The notes: a model not told the origin generated them from the letters alone. Counted from the first letter of the stretch, positions 18,829 to 28,151 are shown. The stretch is DNA of 64,000 nucleotides from Bacteroidota bacterium (GCA_025361565.1 JANYKN010000134.1:62001-126000), one strand, 5' to 3'. Program-made: numbers and translations.

Positions 18829-19386
18829 TCAGATATGTATTTGAAGATGCTCCATTTGTTTTCCTACCAGGATTTGTTTTCCGACCGATTTAAAGCCTAG
18901 TTTCAAATATAGCCTTTTGGCATTTGGGTTATCTTCTTCTACGAGTAAACCTAAAGTTTGACCAGCTTGAACCACGTATTTTTCAATAAGAAACTTCAGC
19001 AGTTTCGACCCAATTCCATTTCCTTGCCATTTTGGATCTACTCCTAAAGTATCAATATAATATTCTCCTGCTTGTGTTTCAATTTCGGGATTAGAGTCCT
19101 TATTAAAATGTATTTTTATAAATTGTAAAATGGGTTCCCGCAATTGAATAAAATTTGCACCGTCATAAAAATTGATTGCAGCTATTATTTTACCATTATA
19201 TTGGGCAACCAAACAGTTTTGAAACGAATATTGATTCCGCTCCATTTTTACAAAATGTTGCAATAGGTTTATTGCCGCAATTTTATCTTTTTTACCGATA
19301 AATTTGAAGACGATATCTTCCATTGCCAACATTAAATAAGGTGCAATCTGCTCGGAATCAGCAATGGTAGCTTTTCTAATAATCAT
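18829..19386 (-). CDS. GNAT-family N-acetyltransferase
   Basis: About 185 residues from the ATG at 19386 (MIIRKATIADSEQIAPYL); a GTG six codons upstream is less likely because the domain begins at this Met. The acetyl-CoA-binding motif A is visible as DPKWQGNGIGSKLLKFLIEKY, and motif B as LVEEDNPNAKRLYLKLGFKSVG. It should transfer an acetyl group from acetyl-CoA to an unknown amine substrate. No partner gene is adjacent; it stands alone between two small minus-strand genes. Confidence 0.82.
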   Translation of the reverse strand: MIIRKATIADSEQIAPYLMLAMEDIVFKFIGKKDKIAAINLLQHFVKMERNQYSFQNCLVAQYNGKIIAAINFYDGANFIQLREPILQFIKIHFNKDSNPEIETQAGEYYIDTLGVDPKWQGNGIGSKLLKFLIEKYVVQAGQTLGLLVEEDNPNAKRLYLKLGFKSVGKQILVGKQMEHLQIHI

Positions 19387-19539
19387 TGTTTTTGTAGGAT
19401 ACACTATTATTACCTTTCAATTGTCGCAATTAATCAACTCCTACCCAAGGAAATATTGGCAGTGCAGCACCAAAGCAGGTATCAAATTATCTCTGAAAGT
19501 GTTCAGCTTAGCTTTCAGTGAATAACCAAAAGAAGGATA

Positions 19540-19896
19540 TTATACTTTTTTTACAAATTCCGATTTCAAATACATCGCTCCAATACCATCAATTTTGCAC
19601 GAAATATTATGACCATCATTACTTTCAACAAGGTGTATATTCTTTACTTTTGTCCCGGCTTTGATTCCCGATGCCGAACCTTTTACTTTCAGATCTTTGA
19701 TTACTGTTACCGAATCACCATCATTAAGTATATTTTTATTGGAATCAAAAACTATATCCGATTGTAATTCTTCTTCAACTGTTGTTGCTAACTCAGAAGG
19801 ATTCCATTCGTAAAAACAGTCTGGGCAAACCCATAAATTCGTATCTTGATAGGTGTTTTCAGAATTACATTTTGGGCATTTGTTTTCGATGTTCAT
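19540..19896 (-). CDS. Zinc-ribbon YjdM/PhnA-like protein
   Basis: 118 residues. The N-terminal zinc ribbon has Cys7-x2-Cys10 and Cys24-x2-Cys27 (CPKC, CPDC). The C-terminal PhnA domain has [16 protein letters not shown] and the ending [15 protein letters not shown] typical of YjdM. Despite the historical alkylphosphonate label, no phosphonate genes are nearby and the family function is unproven. Length matches E. coli YjdM. Confidence 0.85.
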   Translation of the reverse strand: MNIENKCPKCNSENTYQDTNLWVCPDCFYEWNPSELATTVEEELQSDIVFDSNKNILNDGDSVTVIKDLKVKGSASGIKAGTKVKNIHLVESNDGHNISCKIDGIGAMYLKSEFVKKV

Positions 19897-20142
19897 TATA
19901 TTGATTTTAAGTATTTATTTTTGTGCTTATTCAGTACCTAATCCAAGTGTAACATTTTTTCCGGGCAAAGGTATTGATTTTCTCTTTAATTTATTCTGGA
20001 AATTTTGAAGGCCCTTCAATTAATCCTATGATTAAAGCTGAGAAGCGAATCTTTTCAATCAGTTGAAGCCTTGAAGAGATTGATTGGCTTATCCTCTATG
20101 TATGTTCGAGGGTAAATAGAACAGTCTTTGTTCAATAATTAC

Positions 20143-20168
20143 AATAAAAAACCCCGCATCAGCGGGGT
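20143..20168 (-). terminator. Intrinsic terminator of the 20175-21104 gene
   Basis: ACCCCGC (20151-20157) and GCGGGGT (20162-20168) pair around a 4-nt loop. On the minus strand the stem starts 6 nt after the stop codon and is followed by TTTTTTATTG. Confidence 0.9.
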
Positions 20169-20174
20169 CTTCAA

Positions 20175-21104
20175 TCAATCTTTAACCAGTTCTACTTTTA
20201 AATCACTTAGTTCGCCTGTATTGACCACCAGTTTTACCACCTGGGTTACATAGCCAATTTTGGAAGCCGTGACAATATAGATCCCTGCTGCCATCGTTTT
20301 TACGTTGAATCGCCCTTTTTCTGCAGATTTTTTTACAATAGAGCCATTCGATTTGGTGGTCATCGCTTTATTGCCATCCAAATCAAAAGAAATTCGGACT
20401 CCCTTCAATGGTTCGCCATTTGACGCATCTGTTACCATTCCTTTGGCTGCCAGTGAACTTCTACCTGTTTCAATTACCTTGCGGAGGTCTTTATATCCTT
20501 TATAAAAAACAGGTTGGCTGGTATGCACTATTTCAACCAGTAAATCAATTTTAGACAAAATTTCATCATTCTCTTTAAATAGTTGAATCAATTGATCGGA
20601 TGTTTGTTTTTGTCCACTTTTTCCCAGCCGTACATTGGGTAACTCTTCGGTAAACTGGTCAATAAGTAACTTATAGGCGGCAAGGCCCTCTTCATTTACC
20701 CCATAACTTATCATGGCTGGCAGGTTGGCAAGAGCTCTGTCGTAAATAATCAAAGCCCTGTCTTTTAATTTTGCATTACCACTTTTCTTTAAATCTGTTT
20801 TGCTATAATGGACTTCTTTTGATAAAATGATATTGTTGTTAATGCTTGCATAAGCTTCAGTTTTTCGACTATAATCAAGAGCCATTGCAATTAAATCAGA
20901 TTTAAGTTGTTCTTTGCTGATTGGTATGCCCGAAGTAACAGTTTCTTTCATTCCACGCAATATTTCTACTTGTAAAATGTTGGCTTTCATTTTTGTGTAA
21001 AGCGGTGAATAATTGGGCAAGGTGTTGGTAATCGTTGCATTTTTCTCTAAATAACTGATGATTGCAAGAACCATTAAATACTTACTTTCCATTTTGTTTG
21101 TCAT
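20175..21104 (-). CDS. Hypothetical protein with C-terminal carboxypeptidase-regulatory-like (Ig-fold) domain
   Basis: 309 residues. Residues 1-~215 are helical and unfamiliar (LPNYSPLYTKMKANILQVE, then two Leu-rich helical stretches). Residues ~220-309 form a CarboxypepD_reg-type beta-sandwich: AAKGMVTDASNGEPLKGVRI, then GRFNVKTMAAGIYIVTASKIGY. Such domains normally occur on exported proteins, yet no signal peptide is visible even if the internal Met5 is used. Similar helical-plus-CarboxypepD proteins occur in Bacteroidota with no known role. It ends at a clear terminator and its upstream side faces a 2.1-kb gene desert. Confidence 0.65.
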   Translation of the reverse strand: MTNKMESKYLMVLAIISYLEKNATITNTLPNYSPLYTKMKANILQVEILRGMKETVTSGIPISKEQLKSDLIAMALDYSRKTEAYASINNNIILSKEVHYSKTDLKKSGNAKLKDRALIIYDRALANLPAMISYGVNEEGLAAYKLLIDQFTEELPNVRLGKSGQKQTSDQLIQLFKENDEILSKIDLLVEIVHTSQPVFYKGYKDLRKVIETGRSSLAAKGMVTDASNGEPLKGVRISFDLDGNKAMTTKSNGSIVKKSAEKGRFNVKTMAAGIYIVTASKIGYVTQVVKLVVNTGELSDLKVELVKD

Positions 21105-21442
21105 GTTTTAAGATTTAAAGTGAATAAAATATATTGAAAATTATGGTAACCCACATTTAATATAATAAAGCCCTTTTCTCTTTCTGCTATCATTCCGACA
21201 ATCTATGTATGAACGGTCAAAAAATCTTTGCCCATATAAGTTCAAACGTTAATGTTTGTTAATTGATTTTCAATATGCTGCTACCACTTATCTTTATTAT
21301 TTTTTTATGTTTTAAAACATATCGGATTATTAGCCTGCATTATTTATGAACATCTACGATGTTATAAAATTGGAACACGGATGACCCAGATTATCTTTGA
21401 TGAGATCGCTTACGCTAAGTTAAACTAATTAGAGCCTGCTAA

Positions 21443-21557
21443 AAAAGTCTGAAAGACTTTAACTATGAATAACCACCGGTGCAACCGGTGGTAAGAATGA
21501 TTGCACATAGCAACCCTGAAAGGGTTGAACAGCCAATGGTTCAACCCTTTCAGGGTT
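21443..21557. repeat. Cluster of intergenic palindromes (CCACCGGT, AACCCTGAAAGGGTT type)
   Basis: Successive hairpins: AAAGTC/GACTTT at ~21445-21460, CCACCGGT/ACCGGTGG at 21473-21491, and a perfect 19-bp inverted pair AACCCTGAAAGGGTTGAAC (21512-21530) with its complement at 21539-21557 around an 8-nt loop. Related hairpins recur at 32193-32227 and 46203-46385, including the linker TATGAATAACC. This is a dispersed REP-like family. Confidence 0.85.
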
Positions 21558-22504
21558 GTCTTGTGTTTTAAATTTAATACCCCACACTTCGTATGGGGCT
21601 ATTTCCTTCGGAGAGATCACTTCGTTAAGTTCAAAGTTTAATCCTGAAAGGATTAAGTGCATGGAAATTCTAATTTGCAATTGATTTTTCATGCACTAAG
21701 ATTTCAAAAAACAGTTGTATCATAATAAATATCAAAGAGATAATAAATATTCAGCAGACCCTAATTATCACAGATTTTCGAAAAATTTTGTTTGAAACAA
21801 AATATTTCATATCCAGATGATAATCAAAGAGATGATAATGTTTACGAACTCCGAAGGACTCTGCAAAGCAAATTAATCCGGTTAGAATGTGCTAATGATT
21901 TGAATGGCGTAAATATTCTACTCAATCAAATTCATTGCTGATTCACCTCTAAAAATGTATTTATGGAAGATTTGAATTACTTTCTTTTTCGTTCAAATAC
22001 TTTAGGTTTCTATCGATTGCATATACCATACATTCACTCAGTTTTAACTACCGACTCAATTCCTGTCCCTTCCTATGCATATGATTTAAGTTAAGCTTAA
22101 TCCGATACGGTTTCCTATTGCTTGGATGCCCAGTTACTCGGGCATTCCTGTGTTCTCCTGGCTCATTCCTGTACGTTCTTAGCTCATTCACATAGATTCC
22201 TTCGACTTGTATATCCACTTCCTCGGTCATGATAGTCGTTTCCTCGCTTATTCCATTAGGTCTCTTCGACTTGCACATAGTTTCCTTGAGCATTTCTATC
22301 ACTTCCCTGATGTATTCACGTCCCCTCCTCATGCTTACATATACATTCTCTCATATGCTCATGTGGGTTCCTATTGGTTTCACATTGTGTTCTATTGGCA
22401 TTCACATACTGCTCTTATGAATTCGTTGGTGGTTTGCCTTTATGGATTGCTGGTGCGGAATGATTAATCATGCATTCAAGAGGCTCGGTCCTTCTGGTTA
22501 AAGT

Positions 22505-22537
22505 AAAGGCGAAACCTTTTGAAAAGGTTTCGTCTTT
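22505..22537. terminator. Strong symmetrical hairpin, possible bidirectional terminator
   Basis: CGAAACCTTTT and AAAAGGTTTCG flank a single G. Extension to AAAG/CTTT with one G-T wobble gives ~16 bp per arm. No recognised gene ends next to it, so terminator function is only suggested. Confidence 0.5.
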
Positions 22538-22729
22538 AATAAACCCAACCCAAAATTTCATTTTTTCAAATCATTCAATTGGTTTGGATTGGTTATCACA
22601 AGTCCGAGACTTGTCATGTTGTATTAATTATTGGGTTATTATTTATCGCCAGACATAAACACCCATTATTTTTTGGGAAAATACTGATTTCTTGACCATA
22701 ATAGGGGATTTTTTCTGGTTTTTATTTTT

Positions 22730-22917
22730 GGAGACGCAAAATATTGCGTCTCTATCGCGTTCGTTGCATCCAACGCATTTTTAAAAAAGACAAACATTGC
22801 ATCGAACAAATCGATTGAAATTTCCAATACATTCCATGCATCGAACGAACAACCCCGTAGAGACGCAATATTTTGCGTCTCCCAATAATTTGCGTCTCCC
22901 AATATTTTGCGTCTCCC
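22730..22917. repeat. Nested GAGACGCAAAATATTGCGTCTC palindromes (MITE-like)
   Basis: A 25-bp palindromic unit at 22730-22754 is repeated in inverted orientation at 22858-22882, with partly complementary inner sequence (CGTTCGTTGCATC / GCATCGAACGAAC). Two further half-units ending in TTTGCGTCTCCC lie at 22887-22900 and 22901-22917. The layout resembles a small non-autonomous element. Confidence 0.85.
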
Positions 22918-23047
22918 TATAACCCACCACCACCATGTTCATTGCATCCAACACATTTAAAATTATTTAATTTTATTGTATGGTTTGCATGCATTTATCC
23001 ATATCAACCCAATTATATTTTATGGGTTCTAAAATATGGTTTGCACC

Positions 23048-23113
23048 AAAAATAAAAAACCTTGCGATTGCAAGGTTCTTTTTTATATTGGCACAAGTTA
23101 TGAAACTTGCGCC
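23048..23113 (-). terminator. Two consecutive hairpins downstream of the 23207-23482 gene
   Basis: AACCTTGC-GATT-GCAAGGTT (23058-23077) has T-rich sequence on both sides, so it can terminate either strand. GGCACAAGTT/AACTTGCGCC (23090-23113) lies just before it on the minus strand. Together they are ~95 bp beyond the minus-strand stop at 23207. Confidence 0.65.
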
Positions 23114-23206
23114 ATGGGGGGTGTTTTGGATGAAGGTTCTAACCTGCTATAATAGAATCGACTAAGGCATGGAGTCTAAGCCGAACGGGGTAGTTATTCA
23201 AATCTT

Positions 23207-23482
23207 TTAATTTTTGTAGCCAAGAATAAAAAACGTTAAAAATCCTATAGCTATTGCTAATACTACGATGACAAAAAGTAGGGTTTTAAGCTGTCTGGAA
23301 GTAGGATTATTATTTGCTTCAGAATTTTTCAAAATATCATCGATATTGGTTGAGATGTAATTCTTTTGGCTATAATTGACATATGTTTTGTCGGAATTAT
23401 AGTTGAAGCTAATTTCAAGATTAGCGAGTATTTGGTGACTAATTTTTATATTGATGTGTTTAGTCTTATTTGAATCGGCCAT
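23207..23482 (-). CDS. Hypothetical small membrane protein
   Basis: 91 residues if started at the internal ATG (MADSNKTKHINIKIS), which I prefer. The frame extends 23 codons further to an ATG at 23551, but that extension reads like noncoding sequence. The N-terminal ~60 residues are polar, with alternating pattern suggestive of beta-strands (HINIKISHQILANLEISF). The C-terminus has one transmembrane helix (LLFVIVVLAIAIGFLTFFIL). No family recognised; reality as a gene is likely but not certain. Confidence 0.5.
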   Translation of the reverse strand: MADSNKTKHINIKISHQILANLEISFNYNSDKTYVNYSQKNYISTNIDDILKNSEANNNPTSRQLKTLLFVIVVLAIAIGFLTFFILGYKN

Positions 23483-23772
23483 TATAAAAGGAAGGTTGAT
23501 TTCCTGCCAACTGATGGTTTTTAAATTCTTCCAAAGTAGGCAAACAGACATCGTGGATGCGTTTTAATGGCAATTCAAAATAAAGTAATACTGCAACATT
23601 TTCACTTTTTAATGTCGAATATACATATTTAATGAGCTTTTCTGCACTAATATACGGCTTTAAATAAATTAATTTTTTTGGCGCACTTTCTCATTAGTAC
23701 CTGTTGAACACGTTTGATAGTTGCGAAACTGATATAAGCTCTTAATAATTGCTCCCTTGGCTAACCCTTGGG

Positions 23773-25992
23773 CTATTTTACCAATAAATTATGCGTTGCA
23801 TCCTTCCCCCATTGTTGCCAGCCTGTAAAATTCTTTGCATCTTTTGTATTGATGGATACCAATTGACCATCAACTGTTGAGATATAAATCCAACCGTTGT
23901 GTACTATTGGAGCAGACCAAAAAGAATAGTTGGTTGTGAAAGTTTTTATGTTGCGCCCTGTATTTGGGTCGAAAACCAATATCTTTCCATTACCTGTTGG
24001 AACCAACACCATGTTTTTTAAAACTGTTGGGGTGGAATAGAAAGATTTCGAAACATAATTTCCCAGTTTCTTACTCCAGATTTCTTGAAATGTTCTGGCA
24101 TCATAACATGCAAGAGTGCCATCAATTAAACAATAGTTTTTACCTTGCATGTTTACCACACGTCCGTCCATAAAATTCATGCTCCTGTATATATCACCTG
24201 TTCGTGATGATTCATATAAACCTGATAGCTTTGTTAAATTTTTAACCTGGGAAAGTGTGCTTGTATCGAGTACTGATATTTGGTAACGGGTTGGATTATC
24301 TTGTAAACGTGTGCCAAGAAAAATATTTTTATCAAAAATGGTGGGTTGGTTTACCGCCTGAATATTAATATTACTTAAAAGTTTGCCTGACTTATTATCA
24401 AAACGGTACAAACTACCATTAACAGTACTGAGATATAAGTCATCGTTAGTTAAGACAGGGGAAGAAATAATATCGCTGTCAATTCCTTTTTGCCAAATAA
24501 TGTTACCCGATTTCAAATCAAAAGCAACTATGACAAAAGGATTTGAAACGAAATGTACTAATTCGCGCCTATAGATACTTCGTTGATATACAGTGTATAC
24601 TATTCCGTTGGCAGCTGTTGGAGTTGTGTACATATACGGCCCAAGCCATTTAGACCAGAGAAGCTTACCTGTTGCAGCTTCAATCGCATAAAGTGTACAC
24701 GATTCGGTAATGATCAACAATGTTCCATCCTCGTAAACTGCTGGTGAAGCACCTGCCTCGGCAAGCTCAATGCCCCAAACAAATTTCCCAGAAAGTACGT
24801 TAAAACCAAAGAATTGGCGAGAATAATATCCTCCACTGATAAAGATTTTATCTTCGGCTATTACTGGTGGCGAGCAAGCCGACTTTGATTTAAAATTCAA
24901 ATTAAACCCATATGGTTTAGATTCAGCTACATCTATTGGTTTACCTATAATTGTTACAGGAATGGATTTAAATTCGGTTTGAAAACCGTCTACTGTCCGC
25001 TTTACTTCTTGATAATATGATTCGATAAACTTTGACCCCATATAAACATATCCAAACTGATAAGTGTTATTATTGTTTTCTATTGGAAAACCAAAATGCT
25101 CAATTGAACGCGAATATTTCAAGTTTGCTGTGTATTGAGGTCCCTTTGGAAGCAGGAATTTCGCCACACCATAACTATCTGTAACTCCCTGATATACTTT
25201 ATCCGATTCTTCAACATCAATCCATACTGTTTCTCCAGAAAGTGGTTTATTATCAAAATCCCGAAGTTTAAAAAGAAACAAACCTGACTCAGAAGTTCCT
25301 TCTTGATTTGGTTCAAGTGTTTGAACAATGGTATCATTTGTAATTTTCTCCGGAATATTGGTGCGAATAAATGTTGCCACCTGCGAATATACCATGTCGG
25401 TGGATTTTTTAATCTCTATTTCTTTATAATTATGAAGTAAACCCACACTCATAAGGTACTTACCTTCAGGAAGCAAGAAGCGGGTGTTGCCTAGCTCGTC
25501 CGAGAAACAGATGTATTCCTTGTTGTTAACTTTATCATACAAGGAAACAGGCATGTTTTTAATTCGAATTGTACTCTTATCTATCCATGTTTGATTGATC
25601 ATGCCTTCGTTATCCTTTGCTGCCCTGCCCGGAGGGTTTTTTACGATGACAGTGTCCGGTGGGTTCGGGTTTACATCTGCTGTAACTATCAGAATAGTAC
25701 GATCCATAAAGTTCATTTTATCTGGAATATCGATCTGCATATAATCAGTGGTAACTCTAAAATTAAAGGAGTAAGATTTGTTTGCATCCAGTAATAATTC
25801 AGCATTGCCGTATTCATTTGTCCTATCGTATATCTTGGATTTTGTTTCCAAATCAAGCATCCAAAAATCAATAAAGGCCTTTGGATAATTCTGCTGATCA
25901 ACAAGCTTTAAATTCAGTTTGCAGGTATTGTTAGTTTGAGCAAATCCAAACATACCACAAAAACAATAAATAAATAAAAGAATATATCTCAT
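23773..25992 (-). CDS. Secreted PQQ-like beta-propeller protein with N-terminal Ig-like/carboxypeptidase-regulatory domains
   Basis: 739 residues from the ATG at 25992 (MRYILLFIYCFCGMFGFAQ), with a signal peptide cleaved after ~residue 19; a TTG two codons upstream is not needed. Residues ~20-320 contain three stretches with the pattern of small beta-sandwich modules (QNYPKAFIDFWMLD; GNTRFLLPEGKYLMSV; DNKPLSGETVWIDV with YGVAKFLLPKG). Residues ~370-735 form a PQQ-like propeller: repeated (Y/F)A(I/L)(E/D)..(T/S)GK..W segments such as LYAIEAATGKLLWSKW and FDLKSGNIIWQKG. These propellers in Bacteroidota are usually periplasmic or surface scaffolds rather than quinoprotein enzymes. No partner gene identifies a role. 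Confidence 0.85.
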   Translation of the reverse strand: MRYILLFIYCFCGMFGFAQTNNTCKLNLKLVDQQNYPKAFIDFWMLDLETKSKIYDRTNEYGNAELLLDANKSYSFNFRVTTDYMQIDIPDKMNFMDRTILIVTADVNPNPPDTVIVKNPPGRAAKDNEGMINQTWIDKSTIRIKNMPVSLYDKVNNKEYICFSDELGNTRFLLPEGKYLMSVGLLHNYKEIEIKKSTDMVYSQVATFIRTNIPEKITNDTIVQTLEPNQEGTSESGLFLFKLRDFDNKPLSGETVWIDVEESDKVYQGVTDSYGVAKFLLPKGPQYTANLKYSRSIEHFGFPIENNNNTYQFGYVYMGSKFIESYYQEVKRTVDGFQTEFKSIPVTIIGKPIDVAESKPYGFNLNFKSKSACSPPVIAEDKIFISGGYYSRQFFGFNVLSGKFVWGIELAEAGASPAVYEDGTLLIITESCTLYAIEAATGKLLWSKWLGPYMYTTPTAANGIVYTVYQRSIYRRELVHFVSNPFVIVAFDLKSGNIIWQKGIDSDIISSPVLTNDDLYLSTVNGSLYRFDNKSGKLLSNINIQAVNQPTIFDKNIFLGTRLQDNPTRYQISVLDTSTLSQVKNLTKLSGLYESSRTGDIYRSMNFMDGRVVNMQGKNYCLIDGTLACYDARTFQEIWSKKLGNYVSKSFYSTPTVLKNMVLVPTGNGKILVFDPNTGRNIKTFTTNYSFWSAPIVHNGWIYISTVDGQLVSINTKDAKNFTGWQQWGKDATHNLLVK

Positions 25993-26247
25993 AATCAAAC
26001 TAATTTAGTCAACCTGATAAAGTTAACTGTTTTTTTTAAAAACAAAACATTAGATGTGAATTAATAGATGATAAACCTTGATAGATTAGGCAAACATCAG
26101 CCGTATTCAAGGAATTTTGGTGAAGTTGGTTTAGATGGTTTTGTCAAAAGGGAATCGGTTTTAGCTCAAATGAAACTATCAATTAAAGGTATTGCCTAAA
26201 ATGATATAGAATGCCTAAGTAGAACCTGTCCTGAACGGGGGAATGTT

Positions 26248-27585
26248 TTAATAAAGTAGTTTAGTATCAGTATCTAATCTTTTATTATAAAAGTATAGTT
26301 GAGGAAAAGATTCTTTTACTTTCTTCGATTGTCCATTAAGAACAATTTCCTTAACCCCAAGTTTTCTTAAAATATTTATTATTAGAACTGCTTCTATGTA
26401 TTTTGAAGCATATGTCATTTCAACATTCTTGAAAACACCTTTCTCATTTTCTCTATGAACCAGGTAATTTCTTGTCTTTACAATTTTGCCTATATATTCA
26501 AGAACATTTTTATTATTTGGTAAAACTGATATAAAATCAGTCTTGAATTCACTTAATCTATCTCTGAATGATGGTTCATTTGCAAAAGTTAATTGCTTCT
26601 CCAAAAGCTTCAGGATATCTCCTTCTTGAAACTTCTGTAAAATTTCATTTTTGATCCTTTTAAAGTCTTCTTTGGTATAAGGTTTTGTAGTTGAAATTCT
26701 CCTATGATATGTTTCGATTGCAAAGCAATCATTTAAAAAAGTATTTTCTCTGCCCAGTTTTTGGTAAATAGTTTTTTCAAGAATCAAATCGATACAGTTT
26801 ATAATATTTTGATTTGAATACCAGTTACTTAAAACTTCTTCGAAATTATCTTCTATATCTTTAAACTCAATTTTAGGAGAATATACAAAAGTCCCCGTGG
26901 CAATAAAACTTTTGTTATAGAATAATCCAATTTTCGCTAATGCGTTTTTGTTGTGTGCAGAGGGAAAATCAATGCTAGAAAAGCTAATAGAATCAATTTG
27001 AGGATTTTCATTTGTTGAAAACAAAATGAACTTACTGAAATGGTTTAGAATTTTTACAAATTCACTAAAAATCAACTTTCCTCCCTTTTTAATTATTAGT
27101 AGTGAAAGGAATTCTTCAAAGACAAATTTATTATTATCCCTATATTTATTGAGGTTGAAGGAGAATTTAAATTCGATATTTTCATCTATTTTTACTATTA
27201 TATCATTTTCATCAGAGAAACGAAACTCGTTTTCAATTGCAAAACTTTTTACTATCCGTCTGTTAAACCAATTAAATAATGATGTGAAAACTATTTCGGC
27301 AGTATCAAATGTAATTTGATCAATCTCTTTGAAATGAACATTTGTAAAAATAAATTCCGGTTCATAAATAAAATTATTTTGAATGGAATAAGTTGCGATT
27401 TTGGTTTTTAAATTAATGAGTGTTATGCTCCCTAAATTATTAAACACGCCAAGAACTAAAGGATATTTCACATCAGTAAATTCAAGAGGAGATGATAGTT
27501 CAATTACATCTTGCATTATTTTCAAGACTGCATTATGTTGTTTCTCGATTGAATCAGGAGTGTATATTTTGCCTAAATATTCCAT
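26248..27585 (-). CDS. ApeA-like HEPN protein (candidate anti-phage RNase)
   Basis: 445 residues, soluble. The N-terminal ~250 residues look like the ApeA N-terminal beta-rich domain (PLVLGVFNNLGSITLINLKT...). The C-terminal ~170 residues resemble the ApeA HEPN domain: FLNDCFAIETYHRR, a long charged helix, then KTRNYLVHRENE. The last gives the HEPN RNase motif R-x4-H (Arg372, His377). In the known ApeA family a single HEPN protein gives phage defence, presumably by cutting RNA; that role is established knowledge for relatives and inferred here. It is the last gene of a four-gene minus-strand cassette, 35 bp beyond the kinase gene. Its length is somewhat shorter than typical ApeA. Base composition is strongly A+T-rich compared with flanking metabolic genes. 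Confidence 0.65.
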   Translation of the reverse strand: MEYLGKIYTPDSIEKQHNAVLKIMQDVIELSSPLEFTDVKYPLVLGVFNNLGSITLINLKTKIATYSIQNNFIYEPEFIFTNVHFKEIDQITFDTAEIVFTSLFNWFNRRIVKSFAIENEFRFSDENDIIVKIDENIEFKFSFNLNKYRDNNKFVFEEFLSLLIIKKGGKLIFSEFVKILNHFSKFILFSTNENPQIDSISFSSIDFPSAHNKNALAKIGLFYNKSFIATGTFVYSPKIEFKDIEDNFEEVLSNWYSNQNIINCIDLILEKTIYQKLGRENTFLNDCFAIETYHRRISTTKPYTKEDFKRIKNEILQKFQEGDILKLLEKQLTFANEPSFRDRLSEFKTDFISVLPNNKNVLEYIGKIVKTRNYLVHRENEKGVFKNVEMTYASKYIEAVLIINILRKLGVKEIVLNGQSKKVKESFPQLYFYNKRLDTDTKLLY

Positions 27586-27620
27586 TTTATTAATGTACTA
27601 TATTTGGTGAATACGACTAA

Positions 27621-28058
27621 TTAGCACTTAAACACATTTTTAATTTCCTCAAATCCTTCTTCTTTTGATGGTTCTTGATATCTGTTCAAGTTATATTCAT
27701 GTATTTGTCTCCATTCCGATGGACTATGTTCTGGTGAATTTGATATCCTCCTGTTTAAAGAAGTTTCATCACCAGGTCCAAAATTAATTAAGATAGATTT
27801 ACAACCTGCTCTAGAAGCAAAGAAGACTAAATCTTTTCTGTATTTTATAAACAAATTAATACCATCCAAAATAACGGTCTTATTTTCTTTCAAACCATTT
27901 ATTATTTCAGTTACCAATTTTTGATGTTTTTCTGTCCCAGGTATTTTTTCCCATTCATCAGGACATAATATTATTTCACCATTATCATAATGCTTTTTCC
28001 GATATGATGTCTTGCCAGTGCCAATATTTCCCATCAATACAATTAGTTTAGCATCCAT
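27621..28058 (-). CDS. P-loop kinase, polynucleotide-kinase-like (AAA_33 type)
   Basis: 145 residues. Walker A is GNIGTGKTS at residues 10-18. A strand ending in ILCPDEW and the second strand TVILDGINLF fit the AAA_33/T4 Pnk-like kinase layout. A lid-like LNRRISNSPEHS segment and the C-terminal YQEPSKEEGFEEI pattern are also typical of that group. It would phosphorylate a nucleic acid 5'-OH or a small molecule. It sits between two HEPN genes, whose RNase products normally have 5'-OH ends, so RNA end-healing or toxin control is a plausible but unproven role. No separate phosphatase or ligase domain is present. Confidence 0.7.
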   Translation of the reverse strand: MDAKLIVLMGNIGTGKTSYRKKHYDNGEIILCPDEWEKIPGTEKHQKLVTEIINGLKENKTVILDGINLFIKYRKDLVFFASRAGCKSILINFGPGDETSLNRRISNSPEHSPSEWRQIHEYNLNRYQEPSKEEGFEEIKNVFKC

Positions 28059-28151
28059 TTTATATGAATTTTGTTGAAAAAATATCCTTTATTATGTTTT
28101 AAAAGAAAATTTATAAATAAGTTAAGTATAGTTTGATTATGATATGTTTTC

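Larger units (their letters stand above)
21105..23206. other. 2.1-kb gene-free, repeat-rich interval
   Basis: No convincing gene. From left to right: plain A+T-rich sequence (21105-21420); a cluster of palindromes (21443-21680); a patch at 22050-22480 that is visibly richer in G+C, with a pyrimidine-biased plus strand; a strong hairpin (22505-22537); nested GAGACGC palindromes (22730-22917); and two back-to-back hairpins (23058-23113). Short frames exist on both strands, but their codon use and composition follow the repeats. Confidence 0.75.

Noticed and set aside
21459-21692. 77-codon minus-strand frame
   Set aside because: It lies across the palindrome cluster and its sequence follows the repeat; such frames recur with the repeat family and are not independent genes.
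22048-22332. 94-codon minus-strand frame (Arg/Glu-rich)
   Set aside because: Composition reflects the purine bias of that strand. No domain, no convincing start context, and it is overlapped by opposite frames of equal quality.
23105-23206. tRNA-like sequence downstream of the 23207-23482 gene
   Set aside because: No cloverleaf can be drawn: the T-arm GGTTC-type motif and acceptor stem complementarity are missing.
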